Shown here: piece after piece, positions 15,344-23,507 of the stretch
How the letters are laid out: every line of letters begins with the position of its first letter
How positions within the stretch are numbered: the stretch's first letter is position 1
Assembly: GCA_017307375.1 (NCBI GenBank)
Contig: JAFKFH010000004.1
Coordinates: 1 to 64,000, forward strand
Origin: Alphaproteobacteria bacterium
Lineage (GTDB): Bacteria > Pseudomonadota > Alphaproteobacteria > Ferrovibrionales > Ferrovibrionaceae
Direction: 5' to 3'
Length of the DNA: 64,000 bases
Made by a program: the position numbers and the translations under genes
Notes under the pieces: model-generated
What the model was told of the DNA's origin: nothing
What the model saw: only the letters and a program-made list of their open reading frames with translations
Database searches by the model: none

Positions 15344-16926
15344 TGCCCCGTCCGGGGCTCGTCGCAGCGGGCCTGGCTGCCGCCGGGCTCGTTGCGCTCG
15401 TCATCCTGGCGGCGTTGACCGGGCTCGGGCAGGGCGGTGGCAGCGTCGACTGGAGCGTGCTGGTCGGACCCTATGGCCGGCGTGTCGTCGTCTTCTCCTG
15501 CCTCCAGGCGGGGTTGTCGACCTTGCTGTCCCTCGCGCTCGGCGCGCTGCTGGCGCTGGGCCTGGCGCGTCGCGCCAGCTTTCCCGGCCGGCAGTTCGCG
15601 CTGTCGCTGATCGCGACGGCCACGGCCCTTCCCGGCATCGTCGTCGTGTTCGCTGTTGTGACAGTCTACGGCCGGGGCGGCTGGATTGGCGCGCTGGCGC
15701 GGTCGTTCGGCTTCGATCCCGGCACCTGGCTCTACGGCCTGCCTGGCATCCTGATCGCGCATGTCTTCATGAACGGTCCGTTCTGTGCCCGCGTCTTGCT
15801 GCAGGCGTTGGAGGCTGTGCCCCCTGAGCAGCATCGTCTTGCCGCGCATCTGGGCCTGACGCCCCGGGCGGTCTTCCGCCATCTCGACCTGCCGATCCTG
15901 GGGCGCGAGATGCCCGGGCTCGCGGCCTTGGTCTTCCTGCTCTGCTTTTCGTCGTTTGCCGTCGTCCTGACGCTGGGCGGCGGGCCGGACCGCGCGACCC
16001 TCGAGGTCGCAATCTTCGAGGCGCTGCGGGTCGATGCCGATTTCGCCCGTGCGGCAATGCTGGCCACCGGCCAACTCGGTTTCGGGCTCGTCCTGACCGT
16101 TGTTTTCGTCGCGTTGGCCCGGCGCCCTGCCGAGATTGCGGGTGCCGGCCGCGCTGCAACGCGACCTGATCGCGAGAGCCGGGGACTGAGGCTGTTCGAT
16201 CTCGCCGCGCTCGCCATCGGCGCCCTGGTCGTGGTGCCGCCGCTCGTCGCCGTGGCGCTGGCGGCCCGCCGGCTGGACACCCTGATTGCCCGGGACGTGA
16301 TGGCCGCCGCCGCGACCAGCGCCTGGGTCGCGCTGGCCGCGGCAAGTCTCAGCGTGATGCTTGCCGTGGCGATCGCGGTGGCGGCCCGTGATCTGCGCCG
16401 CCACCGGCGCGCCGGCCTGGGCCGCCTGGTCGCGACCATCGCCTATGCCCCCCTGGCGTTGCCGTCGTTTGCCTTGATTGCCGGGCTGTTCGGCGTGCTG
16501 CGGCGCGTGGTCGACCCGCTGGCGATCGGTCCCGGCATGGTGGTCCTGGTCAATGCGCTGATGGCCTTGCCCTTCGTCGTCCGGCTGGTCGAGCCGCCGC
16601 TACTGTTGGCGGGGGAGCGGCATGGGCGGCTGGCCGATGCGCTGGACATGCGGGGGCTGGTGCGCCTGCGGCTGGTCGACTGGCCGCTGCTGAAGGTACC
16701 GTTGCGCAGCGCGTTTGCGCTTGCGGCCGCCTTGTCGCTCGGCGATCTCGGTGTCATCGCCTTCTTCGGGGGACCGGATTTCGAGACGCTGCCCTTTCTG
16801 CTCTACCAGCGGCTCGGCGCGTATCGGCTGGACGAGGCTGCCGCGGTGGCGCTGCTGCTGGCCCTGATCGTCTTTCTGCTGTCGCTTGCCGCGCATTCGG
16901 AGCCGAGGCGCGATGCTGAAGCTTGA
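15343..16926 (+). CDS. thiP: Thiamine ABC transporter permease (two fused halves)
   Basis: 527 residues. The start is the ATG at 15343, which shares a base with the thiB stop. The protein has about twelve hydrophobic segments in two repeated halves, each ending with an EAA loop: the first near EAVPPEQHRLAAHLGLTPRA and the second near ADALDMRGLVRLRLVDWPLL. This fused two-permease form is the standard ThiP layout. It forms the inner-membrane channel for thiamine with ThiQ as the ATPase. The next gene starts 14 bases before its stop. Confidence 0.92.
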   Translation: MPRPGLVAAGLAAAGLVALVILAALTGLGQGGGSVDWSVLVGPYGRRVVVFSCLQAGLSTLLSLALGALLALGLARRASFPGRQFALSLIATATALPGIVVVFAVVTVYGRGGWIGALARSFGFDPGTWLYGLPGILIAHVFMNGPFCARVLLQALEAVPPEQHRLAAHLGLTPRAVFRHLDLPILGREMPGLAALVFLLCFSSFAVVLTLGGGPDRATLEVAIFEALRVDADFARAAMLATGQLGFGLVLTVVFVALARRPAEIAGAGRAATRPDRESRGLRLFDLAALAIGALVVVPPLVAVALAARRLDTLIARDVMAAAATSAWVALAAASLSVMLAVAIAVAARDLRRHRRAGLGRLVATIAYAPLALPSFALIAGLFGVLRRVVDPLAIGPGMVVLVNALMALPFVVRLVEPPLLLAGERHGRLADALDMRGLVRLRLVDWPLLKVPLRSAFALAAALSLGDLGVIAFFGGPDFETLPFLLYQRLGAYRLDEAAAVALLLALIVFLLSLAAHSEPRRDAEA

Positions 16927-17602
16927 ACGATTGACGGTCGCCTATCCGGATTTTGTCGGCCGCTACGACCTTGTGGTGCCGCGCGGCGCTCTTTGCGCGG
17001 TGGTCGGCCCCTCCGGCGGGGGCAAGACCACGCTGTTGTCGGCCATCGCCGGATTCGAGACGGTCGCCGCGGGCCATCTCGCCTTCGACGGCATCGATCT
17101 GTTGCCACTGCCGCCGGCGCGTCGCCCGGTCGGCCTGCTGTTCCAGGAGTTCAACCTGTTTCCGCATCTGACGGCGGCCGAGAATGTCGGGCTGGGGCTG
17201 CGGCCCGATCTTCGCCTGTCGCCGGCGCAGCACGCCGAGGTCGAGGCGGCGCTGGACCGGGTCGGCTTGGCCGGCTACGGCCCGCGCCGGCCGGCGGCGC
17301 TGTCGGGGGGGCAACGCCAGCGCGTGGCGCTGGCCAGGGCGCTGGCAATGAAGCGGCCGCTGCTCCTGCTCGACGAACCCTTCGCGGCTCTCGATCCGGG
17401 CCTGCGGCGCGGCATGATCGCGCTGGTCGACACCTTGCGCCGCGACCAGGGCCTGACCGTCGTCATGTCGATCCACACCCCCGAGGATGTCGTCGACCGG
17501 GCCGACCTGATCGCGTTCGTGGATGGCGGTGCGGTTGCCGCCTGCGGACCGCCGGCGGCGGTCATGAACCTGCCGGCGCTCGATGCTTTTCTCGGGCGTT
17601 GA
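16913..17602 (+). CDS. thiQ: Thiamine ABC transporter ATP-binding protein
   Basis: 229 residues from the ATG at 16913 (MLKLERLTVAYPDF). Walker A is GPSGGGKTT, the Q-loop is LFQEFNLFPHLTAAENV, the ABC signature is LSGGQRQRVALARAL and Walker B is LLLDEPFAALD. The short length, with no C-terminal regulatory domain, is typical of ThiQ. The gene overlaps thiP by 14 bases, giving the order thiB-thiP-thiQ in one operon. The convergent AraC-type gene begins its stop 22 bases after the thiQ stop, and a short inverted repeat (17604-17630) lies between them. Confidence 0.93.
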   Translation: MLKLERLTVAYPDFVGRYDLVVPRGALCAVVGPSGGGKTTLLSAIAGFETVAAGHLAFDGIDLLPLPPARRPVGLLFQEFNLFPHLTAAENVGLGLRPDLRLSPAQHAEVEAALDRVGLAGYGPRRPAALSGGQRQRVALARALAMKRPLLLLDEPFAALDPGLRRGMIALVDTLRRDQGLTVVMSIHTPEDVVDRADLIAFVDGGAVAACGPPAAVMNLPALDAFLGR

Positions 17603-17624
17603 CGCCTGAGCCGCGCCGCGGCGA

Positions 17625-18434
17625 TCAGGCCTTGAGCAACTGGCGCGGCGTGAAGCCGTGCGTGCGCTTGAAATGCCGGTTCATCGCCGCCTGATCGTAG
17701 AAGCCGGCCGCGGTTGCGGCCTCGGCCATGCCGAGGCCGCCGCGCATCAGTCGGATCGCCGCCCGTAGCCTGATCTGGGTCACGTAGCCATAGGGCGGCA
17801 TGCCCAGCGCGCGGCGAAAACTGCGGCAGAGCTGGAACGGCGACAGGTCGATCTGGCGGGCGAGGTCTTCGAGGCTCAGATCCTCGGCGTAATGCGCACG
17901 GACATAGTCGATGACCCGGCCGATCCTGTCATCGCTCGGCAGTTGCGGGCGCCGGCCGCTACAGTGATCGGCCAGCAGGCGCGCCAGCGCCGCGTGCAAC
18001 GCATCGCCGGCGGCCAGCCGATCTTCGCCGGCGCAGGCTTCGTGGGCTCGCCCGAAGGCTGCCACCAGGCCTTGCTCGTCGATCTGATTGCAGGCGAACG
18101 CGGGCAGCGCGCGAAATCCCAGCGTCTCCGCCACCTCCCGTACCAGTTCGCTGGCGACATAGAGCGCGCGATAGCGCCAGCGCCGCCGCTGGTCCAGGCG
18201 GCTTGCATGCGCCTCTTCCGGGTTGAAGACAAGCAAGGCACCCGGTCGTGTCTGGTCCGTCCGGTGGCGTGTCCGGAAGCTGGCGCCACCGGCCTCGGTC
18301 ACGGCGAAGACGAAGGTGTCGTGGGCGTGCGTGGTGTATTCGTGGGTCGTGAAGTCGGCGGTCAGCAGACTGACGCCGGGCATCCCGGGGGCCACCCGGA
18401 ACACCGCCCGGTTGCGCGGATCGGTTCTCGCCAT
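17625..18434 (-). CDS. AraC-family transcriptional regulator
   Basis: 269 residues from the ATG at 18434. The open frame extends to 18602, but that stretch overlaps the divergent racemase gene. The N-terminal half is an AraC-type cupin sensor (ADFTTHEYTTHAHDTFVFAV, FNPEEAHASRL). The C-terminal half has two helix-turn-helix motifs: DLSLEDLARQIDLSPFQLCR and GLGMAEAATAAGFYDQAAMN, then HFKRTHGFTPRQLL. The family member is likely a regulator of a nearby transporter or amino-acid gene; the divergent racemase gene, sharing a 151-bp spacer, is the most direct candidate target. Confidence 0.9.
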   Translation of the reverse strand: MARTDPRNRAVFRVAPGMPGVSLLTADFTTHEYTTHAHDTFVFAVTEAGGASFRTRHRTDQTRPGALLVFNPEEAHASRLDQRRRWRYRALYVASELVREVAETLGFRALPAFACNQIDEQGLVAAFGRAHEACAGEDRLAAGDALHAALARLLADHCSGRRPQLPSDDRIGRVIDYVRAHYAEDLSLEDLARQIDLSPFQLCRSFRRALGMPPYGYVTQIRLRAAIRLMRGGLGMAEAATAAGFYDQAAMNRHFKRTHGFTPRQLLKA

Positions 18435-18585
18435 GCCTGCATCCCTGAAGCTACGCCAAGCCGGTTCCAATCCTGCCAGATCGGCAGCGCGCCGTATTGG
18501 CAGGTCTTGCGCATCGTTTTTCGACAATACGCAGTTTCTCGTCAGCCTCATCCTGCTCGCGTCGACCGAGGAGGCACACGGCGTC

Positions 18586-19308
18586 ATGAAGCATATCGGC
18601 ATTCTCGCTCATTCGGCCGAGGGTTCGGCCCTCTGCTACCTGACCGCCTGCCACGAAGGCGGGGCACGTCTCGGCGAATACGATCATCCGGAAATCACGA
18701 TGAGCATCCTGCCGATGGGGCCGGTGCTGGCGGCGTGGGAGCGCCTGGACCTGCCGGCCGTCAACCGGGTGCTCGCGCGCAGTGCCGGGCGCCTTGCTGC
18801 CGCCGGCTGCGACTTCTTCGTCTGCCCGGACAACACCGCCCATATCGCCCTCGAACTGACGGGCCTGCGGCTGCCGCTGCCGGGGCTGCATATCGCGGAG
18901 GTCGTGGCGGGCGAGGCCGCCGCGCGCGGCCACCGGCGGGTCGGGCTGCTTGGCACCCGGTGGACGATGGAAGGGGCAGTCTATCCCGCCGCTTTTCGCC
19001 GCCATGGCCTCGGGTATCGCGTGCCCGCGCCTGCCGACCGCGACCTTGTCGACCGCGTGATCTTCACGGAACTGTGCGCCGGCCGGTTTCTCGATCAATC
19101 GCGGCGCGACTATGTCCGGATCATCGCCGAACTGAAAGCCGAGGGCTGCGATGCGGTGGCCCTTTGCTGTACCGAGATCCCCCTGCTGGTCGCGCCCGCG
19201 CAGTCGCCGCTGCCCGTGCTCGATTCGACGCGGCTGCTGGCGCGTGCCGCCGTCGAGGTGGCGCTCGGCGATCGGCCGATGCCCGGCTGGATAGGCGGGC
19301 CGGTCTAG
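18586..19308 (+). CDS. Aspartate/glutamate racemase-family protein
   Basis: 240 residues. The two catalytic cysteines can be seen: Cys80 in FFVCPDNTAH and Cys195 in ALCCTEIPLL, the C-x-N-T and C-T-E signatures of the Asp/Glu/hydantoin racemase family. The start is the ATG at 18586 (MKHIGILAHSAEGS), about 12 bases after a GAGGAGG ribosome binding site. The protein probably interconverts L- and D-amino acids, most likely aspartate, in the cytoplasm. The AraC-type regulator is divergently transcribed. The gene ends six bases before a terminator-like hairpin that points mainly the other way. Confidence 0.87.
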   Translation: MKHIGILAHSAEGSALCYLTACHEGGARLGEYDHPEITMSILPMGPVLAAWERLDLPAVNRVLARSAGRLAAAGCDFFVCPDNTAHIALELTGLRLPLPGLHIAEVVAGEAAARGHRRVGLLGTRWTMEGAVYPAAFRRHGLGYRVPAPADRDLVDRVIFTELCAGRFLDQSRRDYVRIIAELKAEGCDAVALCCTEIPLLVAPAQSPLPVLDSTRLLARAAVEVALGDRPMPGWIGGPV

Positions 19309-19314
19309 AAAGAA

Positions 19315-19340
19315 AACCCCCGCCATCGCTGGCGGGGGTT
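19315..19340 (-). terminator. Intrinsic terminator of a minus-strand host gene, also downstream of the racemase
   Basis: Perfect 11-bp stem, AACCCCCGCCA (19315-19325) with TGGCGGGGGTT (19330-19340), and a 4-base loop. On the minus strand the stem is followed by TTCTTTC, a T-rich tail, so it best fits termination of a leftward transcript. Read rightward it lacks a T-tract but may still stop the racemase transcript. It sits 24 bases downstream, on the minus strand, of the stop codon of the coding remnant at 19364-19387. Confidence 0.8.
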
Positions 19341-19363
19341 CGCTTGCCGGATCCGTGCGGGGA

Positions 19364-19387
19364 TCAGACGCTGTAGTACATCGCGTA
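19364..19387 (-). pseudogene. 3'-end remnant of a host gene at the left prophage junction (possibly glnA)
   Basis: On the minus strand this encodes YAMYYSV-stop, then a 24-base spacer and an intrinsic terminator. The frame is closed upstream by TAG at 19388-19390, so it is not part of an intact gene here. Glutamine synthetases commonly end in a -YYSV type tail (E. coli GlnA ends ELYYSV), so I infer that the phage integrated in the 3' end of glnA and left this displaced copy next to the integrase. The rest of the gene would be at the right end of the prophage, outside the window. The identity is uncertain because only about seven codons remain. Confidence 0.4.
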
Positions 19388-19427
19388 CTAGGATCGGCAT
19401 TTAAGCTATTGATTTTATTGATATCCG

Positions 19428-20489
19428 TTAGCCGTTTCCAGAAGCCGCGTTAGACTTTTTTCGCCGTTTGGCCTCGTGGCGTTCCAGCTTGTCGATCGCG
19501 TTTTGCCCCATGGCGAACGTGCGCGGGATGTAGGTTTCCAGGATCTTGGTCGTTTCCTCGATGGTGTGTCCGCTGATCGCGGCGATCTCGATCGGGGTGG
19601 CGCCGGCCTCGGCCATGTTGACCATGGCTGTGCGGCGCAGGTCGCGCGGCTGCAGGTGGCCGACGCCGGCGGCGGTGGCGATCTGGTGGAACCGGGCGCT
19701 GAAGGAGGCATAGGGGATCGGCCGGCCCCGATTCGCCACGATGCGCCGGCCCTCGGTCTGGGCCGGGCGAATCGCCTCGAGATGGCGGCGCAGATTGCGA
19801 TGCAGGGGCGGTTCTACCAGTTTCCCGGTTTTTTGTTGGCGCAACCGGATGCGGTCGCCCAGATGCTGCGACCAGGTCAGCTTCAGGACGTCGGCCGGCC
19901 GCTGGGCGATGTAGCGCAGCAGCGTGAAGGCCGTGACCATGTCCTGGCCGTGCGGATGCGTCGCGGCGGCCGACAGCCAGGCCTCGATATCCTCGGGCGA
20001 CCACAATTCCTGCCGGCGCGGCGGCGCGCGCAGCTTCAGCCGGGCGGCGTGGTTCTCCCGGACCAACTCGTGATACATGGCCACGTTGAACAGGTTCCGC
20101 AGCACCGCGGCGGCCTTGCGCCGCTCGCCCCGGCCCTCGATCGCCGAGATGTAGTCGACCACGCGCCGGCGCGTCAGCAGCTTGAACGGGATGGCCAGGC
20201 CCAGCCGGCCGATATCGGCCAGCCACTTCCGGTAATAGTGGGCGGTGCCGGGGGCGAGGTCGCGGAAGTCGTCCGATGCCTGATAGGTCTCGATCACCCA
20301 GCCGATCGAACCGGGTACCGCCAGCGCGCCGGCCGATCGGTCGGCATCGGCATTGAGGCGCAGCGCCATGGCGGCGCGGTCGGCCTCATCGTCCGGCAGG
20401 CGGACCAGCGGGTGGCCGCGGCGCTGCCAGTACCAGCGATCGCCGGCCTTGTCCCGGCGCCTGGTCACATATTTCAGCCGCAGATCCAC
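19428..20489 (-). CDS. int: Tyrosine-type site-specific integrase
   Basis: 353 residues. An N-terminal SAM-like core-binding domain (VIETYQASDDFRDLAPGTAH) precedes the catalytic domain. The first catalytic Arg is in YIAQRPADVLKLTW, the beta-hairpin Lys in RQQKTGKLVEPPL, the second box is RDLRRTAMVNMAEAG, then SGHTIEETTKILETYI with the last His and the nucleophilic Tyr. The first residue of the H-x-x-R box is Arg rather than His, a known variation. The protein cuts and rejoins DNA at attP/attB. It is the last gene of the leftward early operon and lies next to the presumed attL, as usual for temperate phages. Confidence 0.93.
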   Translation of the reverse strand: MDLRLKYVTRRRDKAGDRWYWQRRGHPLVRLPDDEADRAAMALRLNADADRSAGALAVPGSIGWVIETYQASDDFRDLAPGTAHYYRKWLADIGRLGLAIPFKLLTRRRVVDYISAIEGRGERRKAAAVLRNLFNVAMYHELVRENHAARLKLRAPPRRQELWSPEDIEAWLSAAATHPHGQDMVTAFTLLRYIAQRPADVLKLTWSQHLGDRIRLRQQKTGKLVEPPLHRNLRRHLEAIRPAQTEGRRIVANRGRPIPYASFSARFHQIATAAGVGHLQPRDLRRTAMVNMAEAGATPIEIAAISGHTIEETTKILETYIPRTFAMGQNAIDKLERHEAKRRKKSNAASGNG

Positions 20490-20516
20490 ATTCGCCCCCG
20501 GGCGCCGCCATGATCA

Positions 20517-20819
20517 TCAGCGATTGAAGCGCCGGGCGAGCGCCAGATCCAGCGCCTCTTCGTCCCGCTGCTGGCGCTCGGCCTTGCGCCGCGCCGCCTG
20601 GTCGGCGATATCGGGCCGGCGGCCGCCGATTCGGTCGAAGGCGTCGTCGATGGCGCTGCGATCCCAGATCAGCCGCCGGCGCCCCAGCTGGATCGGCGGC
20701 GGCATCAGGCCATCCTTGACCGCCTGGCGGAACAGCGGGGGTGAGACGCCGACATAGGCGGCGGCTGCATCCTCGGCGAGGCCGCGCGGCACGACCTCGA
20801 CACGGTCCGGCCGGCTCAC
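20517..20819 (-). CDS. AlpA/excisionase-like helix-turn-helix protein
   Basis: 100 residues. The N-terminal half (GLAEDAAAAYVGVSPPLFRQ then AVKDGLMPPPIQLGRRRLIW, ending DRSAIDDAF) is a winged helix-turn-helix of the MerR/AlpA excisionase type, where the wing carries GRRRLIW. The C-terminal half is a charged helix (DQAARRKAERQQRDEEALDL). Its place directly before int on the same strand fits a recombination directionality factor, though it could also be a transcription regulator. The start overlaps the stop of the upstream small gene by four bases, and the gap to int is 27 bases. Confidence 0.75.
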   Translation of the reverse strand: MSRPDRVEVVPRGLAEDAAAAYVGVSPPLFRQAVKDGLMPPPIQLGRRRLIWDRSAIDDAFDRIGGRRPDIADQAARRKAERQQRDEEALDLALARRFNR

Positions 20820-21022
20820 GTCGGCTCGGCGATGCGGTCGGCCAGCCGCCGGGCCGCCTCCGCCGCCACCTCGCGCAGCATGGCGGTCAGCGGCCGTCGT
20901 GCCGGGCCGGGGTGCAGGCTGCAGCCGAAGCCCGCCGGCGGCAGGAATTGCTGGGCGGCGAGGTCGGGGTGTTCGCAGGCGTGGCCCGGCATGTGCGGGC
21001 AGGTGTCGCAGCGATCGGTCAT
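20816..21022 (-). CDS. Small Cys-rich phage protein
   Basis: 68 residues from the ATG at 21022, which overlaps the stop of the DUF4326 gene by four bases. The N-terminus reads MTDRCDTCPHMPGHACEHPD, with Cys5, Cys8 and Cys16 and two His, so a zinc site is likely. A further Cys occurs in FGCSLHPG. The C-terminal half is a helical, charged segment (MLREVAAEAARRLADRI). I do not recognise the family. It is part of a run of overlapping genes from the methyltransferase to the AlpA-like gene. A longer open frame starting at 21199 reads as an out-of-frame shadow of the DUF4326 gene. Confidence 0.6.
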   Translation of the reverse strand: MTDRCDTCPHMPGHACEHPDLAAQQFLPPAGFGCSLHPGPARRPLTAMLREVAAEAARRLADRIAEPT

Positions 21023-21510
21023 GGCAGTATCCAGGGGCAGGGTTTGGCCAGGGGGTTGCGGCAGTCGGGGCAGGGCTCGGCGTCCGGCTGGGTCGAGGGC
21101 AGCAGGATCTGGCGCCAGCCGATGCCGTGGCAGGTCGGGCAGGGCGGGTTGGCCATCTCGATCAGCACGTCGGCGTGGCAGGGGTCGCCGGGCTTGCACC
21201 AGCAGGCGAGGTTGTGGCCGCGGAGGGCCGCGATCAGGTCGCAGGCCCGATCGGCATGATCCGTAGACTGTCGCAACTCGTTGACCAGCACAGCGCGGAA
21301 CAGGGCCACCGCCGTGGCGGCATCAGGCACGACGCCTTTATGAAATGCGGCATAAAGCCGATGCGCGTCCTCGCCGATAACGAAGGGATTACCGTAGGGG
21401 GACGGCCTGGCCACGTTGACCGCCGGCAGCCCGTTGGCTGCCAGGGACAGGGACTGCAGGTTGAAGCCCTTCTTGCGCGACAGTTGGAGTCGGATCGGAT
21501 GCGCGGTCAT
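21019..21510 (-). CDS. DUF4326-domain protein with C-terminal zinc ribbon
   Basis: 163 residues. The first 125 residues match DUF4326: VNVARPSPYGNPFVIGEDAH and the C-terminal signature RGHNLACWCKPGDPCHADVL. After this comes a Cys-rich tail with CPTCHGIGW and CPDCRNPLAKPCP, a DnaJ-like zinc ribbon. DUF4326 proteins are common in phages and are of unknown activity; the conserved Cys cluster suggests a metal or nucleotide function. The gene overlaps the ASCH gene before it and the Cys-rich gene after it by four bases each, so all three are translationally coupled. Confidence 0.85.
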   Translation of the reverse strand: MTAHPIRLQLSRKKGFNLQSLSLAANGLPAVNVARPSPYGNPFVIGEDAHRLYAAFHKGVVPDAATAVALFRAVLVNELRQSTDHADRACDLIAALRGHNLACWCKPGDPCHADVLIEMANPPCPTCHGIGWRQILLPSTQPDAEPCPDCRNPLAKPCPWILP

Positions 21511-21983
21511 AGCTCGAGCGCTCCTTGCCGCGACGCGGAGGCCGGTTGCCGCGGCGCGTCCTTCGCCGGTTCCGGCGCTGGTGCGTCAAAGTTCGGGACG
21601 AAGAAGCCGAGTTGCCCGCGGCAGGGTTTGAAGGCCACGGGTTCGGGCTTGGCCAGCACCAGCCCGTAGGGTCCGAAGAACCAGGGCGACGGATGGCGGG
21701 TGACGACGTCGGTGATGACGGCTCGCCCGACGATGCCGCCGCGGTCGTAGCGCTCGGAGTCCTGGGGCAGGTCGATGCCCATGTCGAGGGCGAAGTCGAC
21801 GCCGTCGGCGTCGAAGCCCTTGCCGGCATGGACCCAGATCGGCCCGCGCATCTTCAGCCCGTGATTCCACGGCTTCCAGTTGCGGTTCTCGACCGCCTTG
21901 TGCCCGTGGACGATCAGCCAGGCCCAGGGCTGCAGGATCGACAGCGCGTGCGTCGGCGTCCGCAGGTTGTCGGGGCCGGACAT
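21507..21983 (-). CDS. ASCH-domain protein
   Basis: 158 residues from the ATG at 21983. The N-terminal LSILQPWAWLIVHGHKAVEN followed by RNWKPWNH is the ASCH/PUA-like fold signature, with GPIWVHAGKGFD, GGIVGRAVITDVV and PWFFGPYGLVLAKPEPVAF completing the domain. ASCH proteins bind RNA or modified nucleosides, and some are amidohydrolases of acetylcytidine. In phages they often lie with nucleotide-modifying genes, as here between DUF5131 and DUF4326. The start shares one base with the DUF5131 stop. The last 25 residues (PAPEPAKDAPRQPASAS) are disordered. Confidence 0.85.
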   Translation of the reverse strand: MSGPDNLRTPTHALSILQPWAWLIVHGHKAVENRNWKPWNHGLKMRGPIWVHAGKGFDADGVDFALDMGIDLPQDSERYDRGGIVGRAVITDVVTRHPSPWFFGPYGLVLAKPEPVAFKPCRGQLGFFVPNFDAPAPEPAKDAPRQPASASRQGALEL

Positions 21984-22969
21984 CAGGCGGCCACCTTGCG
22001 GGCCGGGCGCCGGTCCCATACCTGCCCGTCCAGCTTCCGGCCGGCGGCGTGCTTGCCGCTGGGCACGACATAGACCAGCCGGTCGCCGTGGAAGCCGTGC
22101 CCGCCGGCGAGATTGAGCCAGCGCCCGCGCGGGTTGCGCCGGGCGATCTCGCCGCTTTGGCGCCAATCCGGGTCGTCGGCATCGCGGTCGTAGATCACCC
22201 GCCAGCCGCCCCATTGCTTGAAAAAGAAGGCGACGCCGGCGGCGAGGCACTGGTCGCGGATCGACCGGACCCAGTCGGGATGAACCGGCCGGGCGTTGGG
22301 GCCGCTTTCCCCGCCGACGATGACCCAGTCGATGCCGGCGAGATCGATCGGCCCGAGGTCTTCGAGCAAGGGCTCGATGCTGATCAGGCGGACGGCCGCC
22401 GGCGTGCGGCGCAGCTGATCGATGCGACCGAGCTGGGCGCGGTTCTCGACGCTGACGCCGAGCCACAGATTGGGCAGCGGCCAGGCGGGTACGGTTTCCA
22501 CCCCGAACGTGGTGAAGGCCTGCATCTGGTCCTCGATCGCCATCAGTCGGCGCGGCGTGCCCCTGTCGGACAGCCCGGCCTCGAAATGGGCCTGCATCCG
22601 GTCGGCGCGCTTGGTCAGCAAGACATAGTCGTGCCGGGGCGTCAGCGCGGCCACCGCCAGCACGCGATCGACGGCCTCGGCCGGCACGCCCTCGAGGAAC
22701 AGATCGCCCATCGAATTGACGAAGATCGTCGCCGGCTTCTGCCATCGGAACGGCAGGTCGAGCGCGGCCGCGTCGAGCGCGAATCGCCCGTTCCACACCG
22801 GCCCGGCCCGGCCGCCGCGCGTCAGCCCGGCGTACTTCGCCTGTCCCATCGCCGCCAGCCGCGGCGCCAGGCGCATCGCATAGCAGTTGGTGCAGCCGGG
22901 GCTGATCACCTTGCACCCGACGATCGGGTTCCACGATTTGCCGGCCCATTCGATCGCTGTATCAGCCAT
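21983..22969 (-). CDS. Phage Gp37/Gp68 family (DUF5131) three-cysteine protein
   Basis: 328 residues from the ATG at 22969. The start MADTAIEWAGKSWNPIVGC is followed by Cys26 and Cys29, giving the Cys19-x6-Cys26-x2-Cys29 pattern of the family. Further family signatures are FVNSMGDLFLEGVPAE, WLGVSVENRAQLGRI, WVIVGGESGPNARP and FFFKQWGGW. The Cys pattern resembles an iron-sulfur site of radical-SAM-like enzymes, but the chemistry is not known. The family is found in many phages and near restriction or DNA-modification genes. It overlaps the MazG-like gene by eight bases and touches the ASCH gene. Confidence 0.88.
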   Translation of the reverse strand: MADTAIEWAGKSWNPIVGCKVISPGCTNCYAMRLAPRLAAMGQAKYAGLTRGGRAGPVWNGRFALDAAALDLPFRWQKPATIFVNSMGDLFLEGVPAEAVDRVLAVAALTPRHDYVLLTKRADRMQAHFEAGLSDRGTPRRLMAIEDQMQAFTTFGVETVPAWPLPNLWLGVSVENRAQLGRIDQLRRTPAAVRLISIEPLLEDLGPIDLAGIDWVIVGGESGPNARPVHPDWVRSIRDQCLAAGVAFFFKQWGGWRVIYDRDADDPDWRQSGEIARRNPRGRWLNLAGGHGFHGDRLVYVVPSGKHAAGRKLDGQVWDRRPARKVAA

Positions 22970-23507
22970 GGCTGGTCGCCTTCGCCCTCGCGCCCAGGCC
23001 TGCATCGCGCGATCGCGTGAGTCCGGAGGCATCGTTGTGCTTCAGCTGCGGGCCGATCCGCCCGGCCTTGCCATCGGCGGCCCGGTCGATCGCCGCGTCA
23101 TCGACGTCGCCGCACGCGGCCATCAGTCTGATGGCGACGTCCAGGTCGCCCAGTTCGCGTTCAAGTCCCTGGGTCCCTGTCTCTCCGGTTGCCGGGTGCG
23201 TGCTGTCGGCGCCGAATCGGAGGATCTTGGTCGCGGCCTGGATGACCTCGCTCGATTCCTCGATCAGCAGCGCCAGCCGCTCGAGCTGGGCCGGCGCGCA
23301 GGTGGCGGGCGGCGGCCCGAATTCCTTCATGGCGAACAGCCGGCCCTCGCCCCGGTCGAGGTCGTGCGCCGGCAGCAGCCAACCCGGCAGCGGGTGCCAT
23401 TTCGTGGTGCCCCAGAACGGCGCGCCGGTCGGGATGATCCGGCGCAGCGACCATTCGCCCTGCCAGTTGGTGTAGCCGATGACAAGCGGGTGCTGGTTCG
23501 TGCTCAT
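22962..23507 (-). CDS. MazG-like nucleotide pyrophosphohydrolase domain protein
   Basis: 181 residues. Residues about 80-140 carry the MazG/dUTPase-like helical pattern: QLERLALLIEESSEVIQAAT with the EExxE metal ligands, and GLERELGDLDVAIRLMA with the second ExxD. The first 70 residues (GYTNWQGEWSLRRIIPTGAP, FWGTTKWHPLPGWLL) form a separate small beta domain often seen in front of phage NTPase genes. The protein probably hydrolyses a non-canonical or host nucleoside triphosphate. The start overlaps the methyltransferase stop by four bases, so its dose is tied to that enzyme. Confidence 0.8.
   Translation of the reverse strand: MSTNQHPLVIGYTNWQGEWSLRRIIPTGAPFWGTTKWHPLPGWLLPAHDLDRGEGRLFAMKEFGPPPATCAPAQLERLALLIEESSEVIQAATKILRFGADSTHPATGETGTQGLERELGDLDVAIRLMAACGDVDDAAIDRAADGKAGRIGPQLKHNDASGLTRSRDAGLGARAKATSHG

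Noticed and set aside
17604-17630. Short inverted repeat between thiQ and the AraC gene as a bidirectional terminator
   Set aside because: Only six outer base pairs, part of it is the AraC stop codon, and there is no T-tract on either side, so it is not listed as a terminator.
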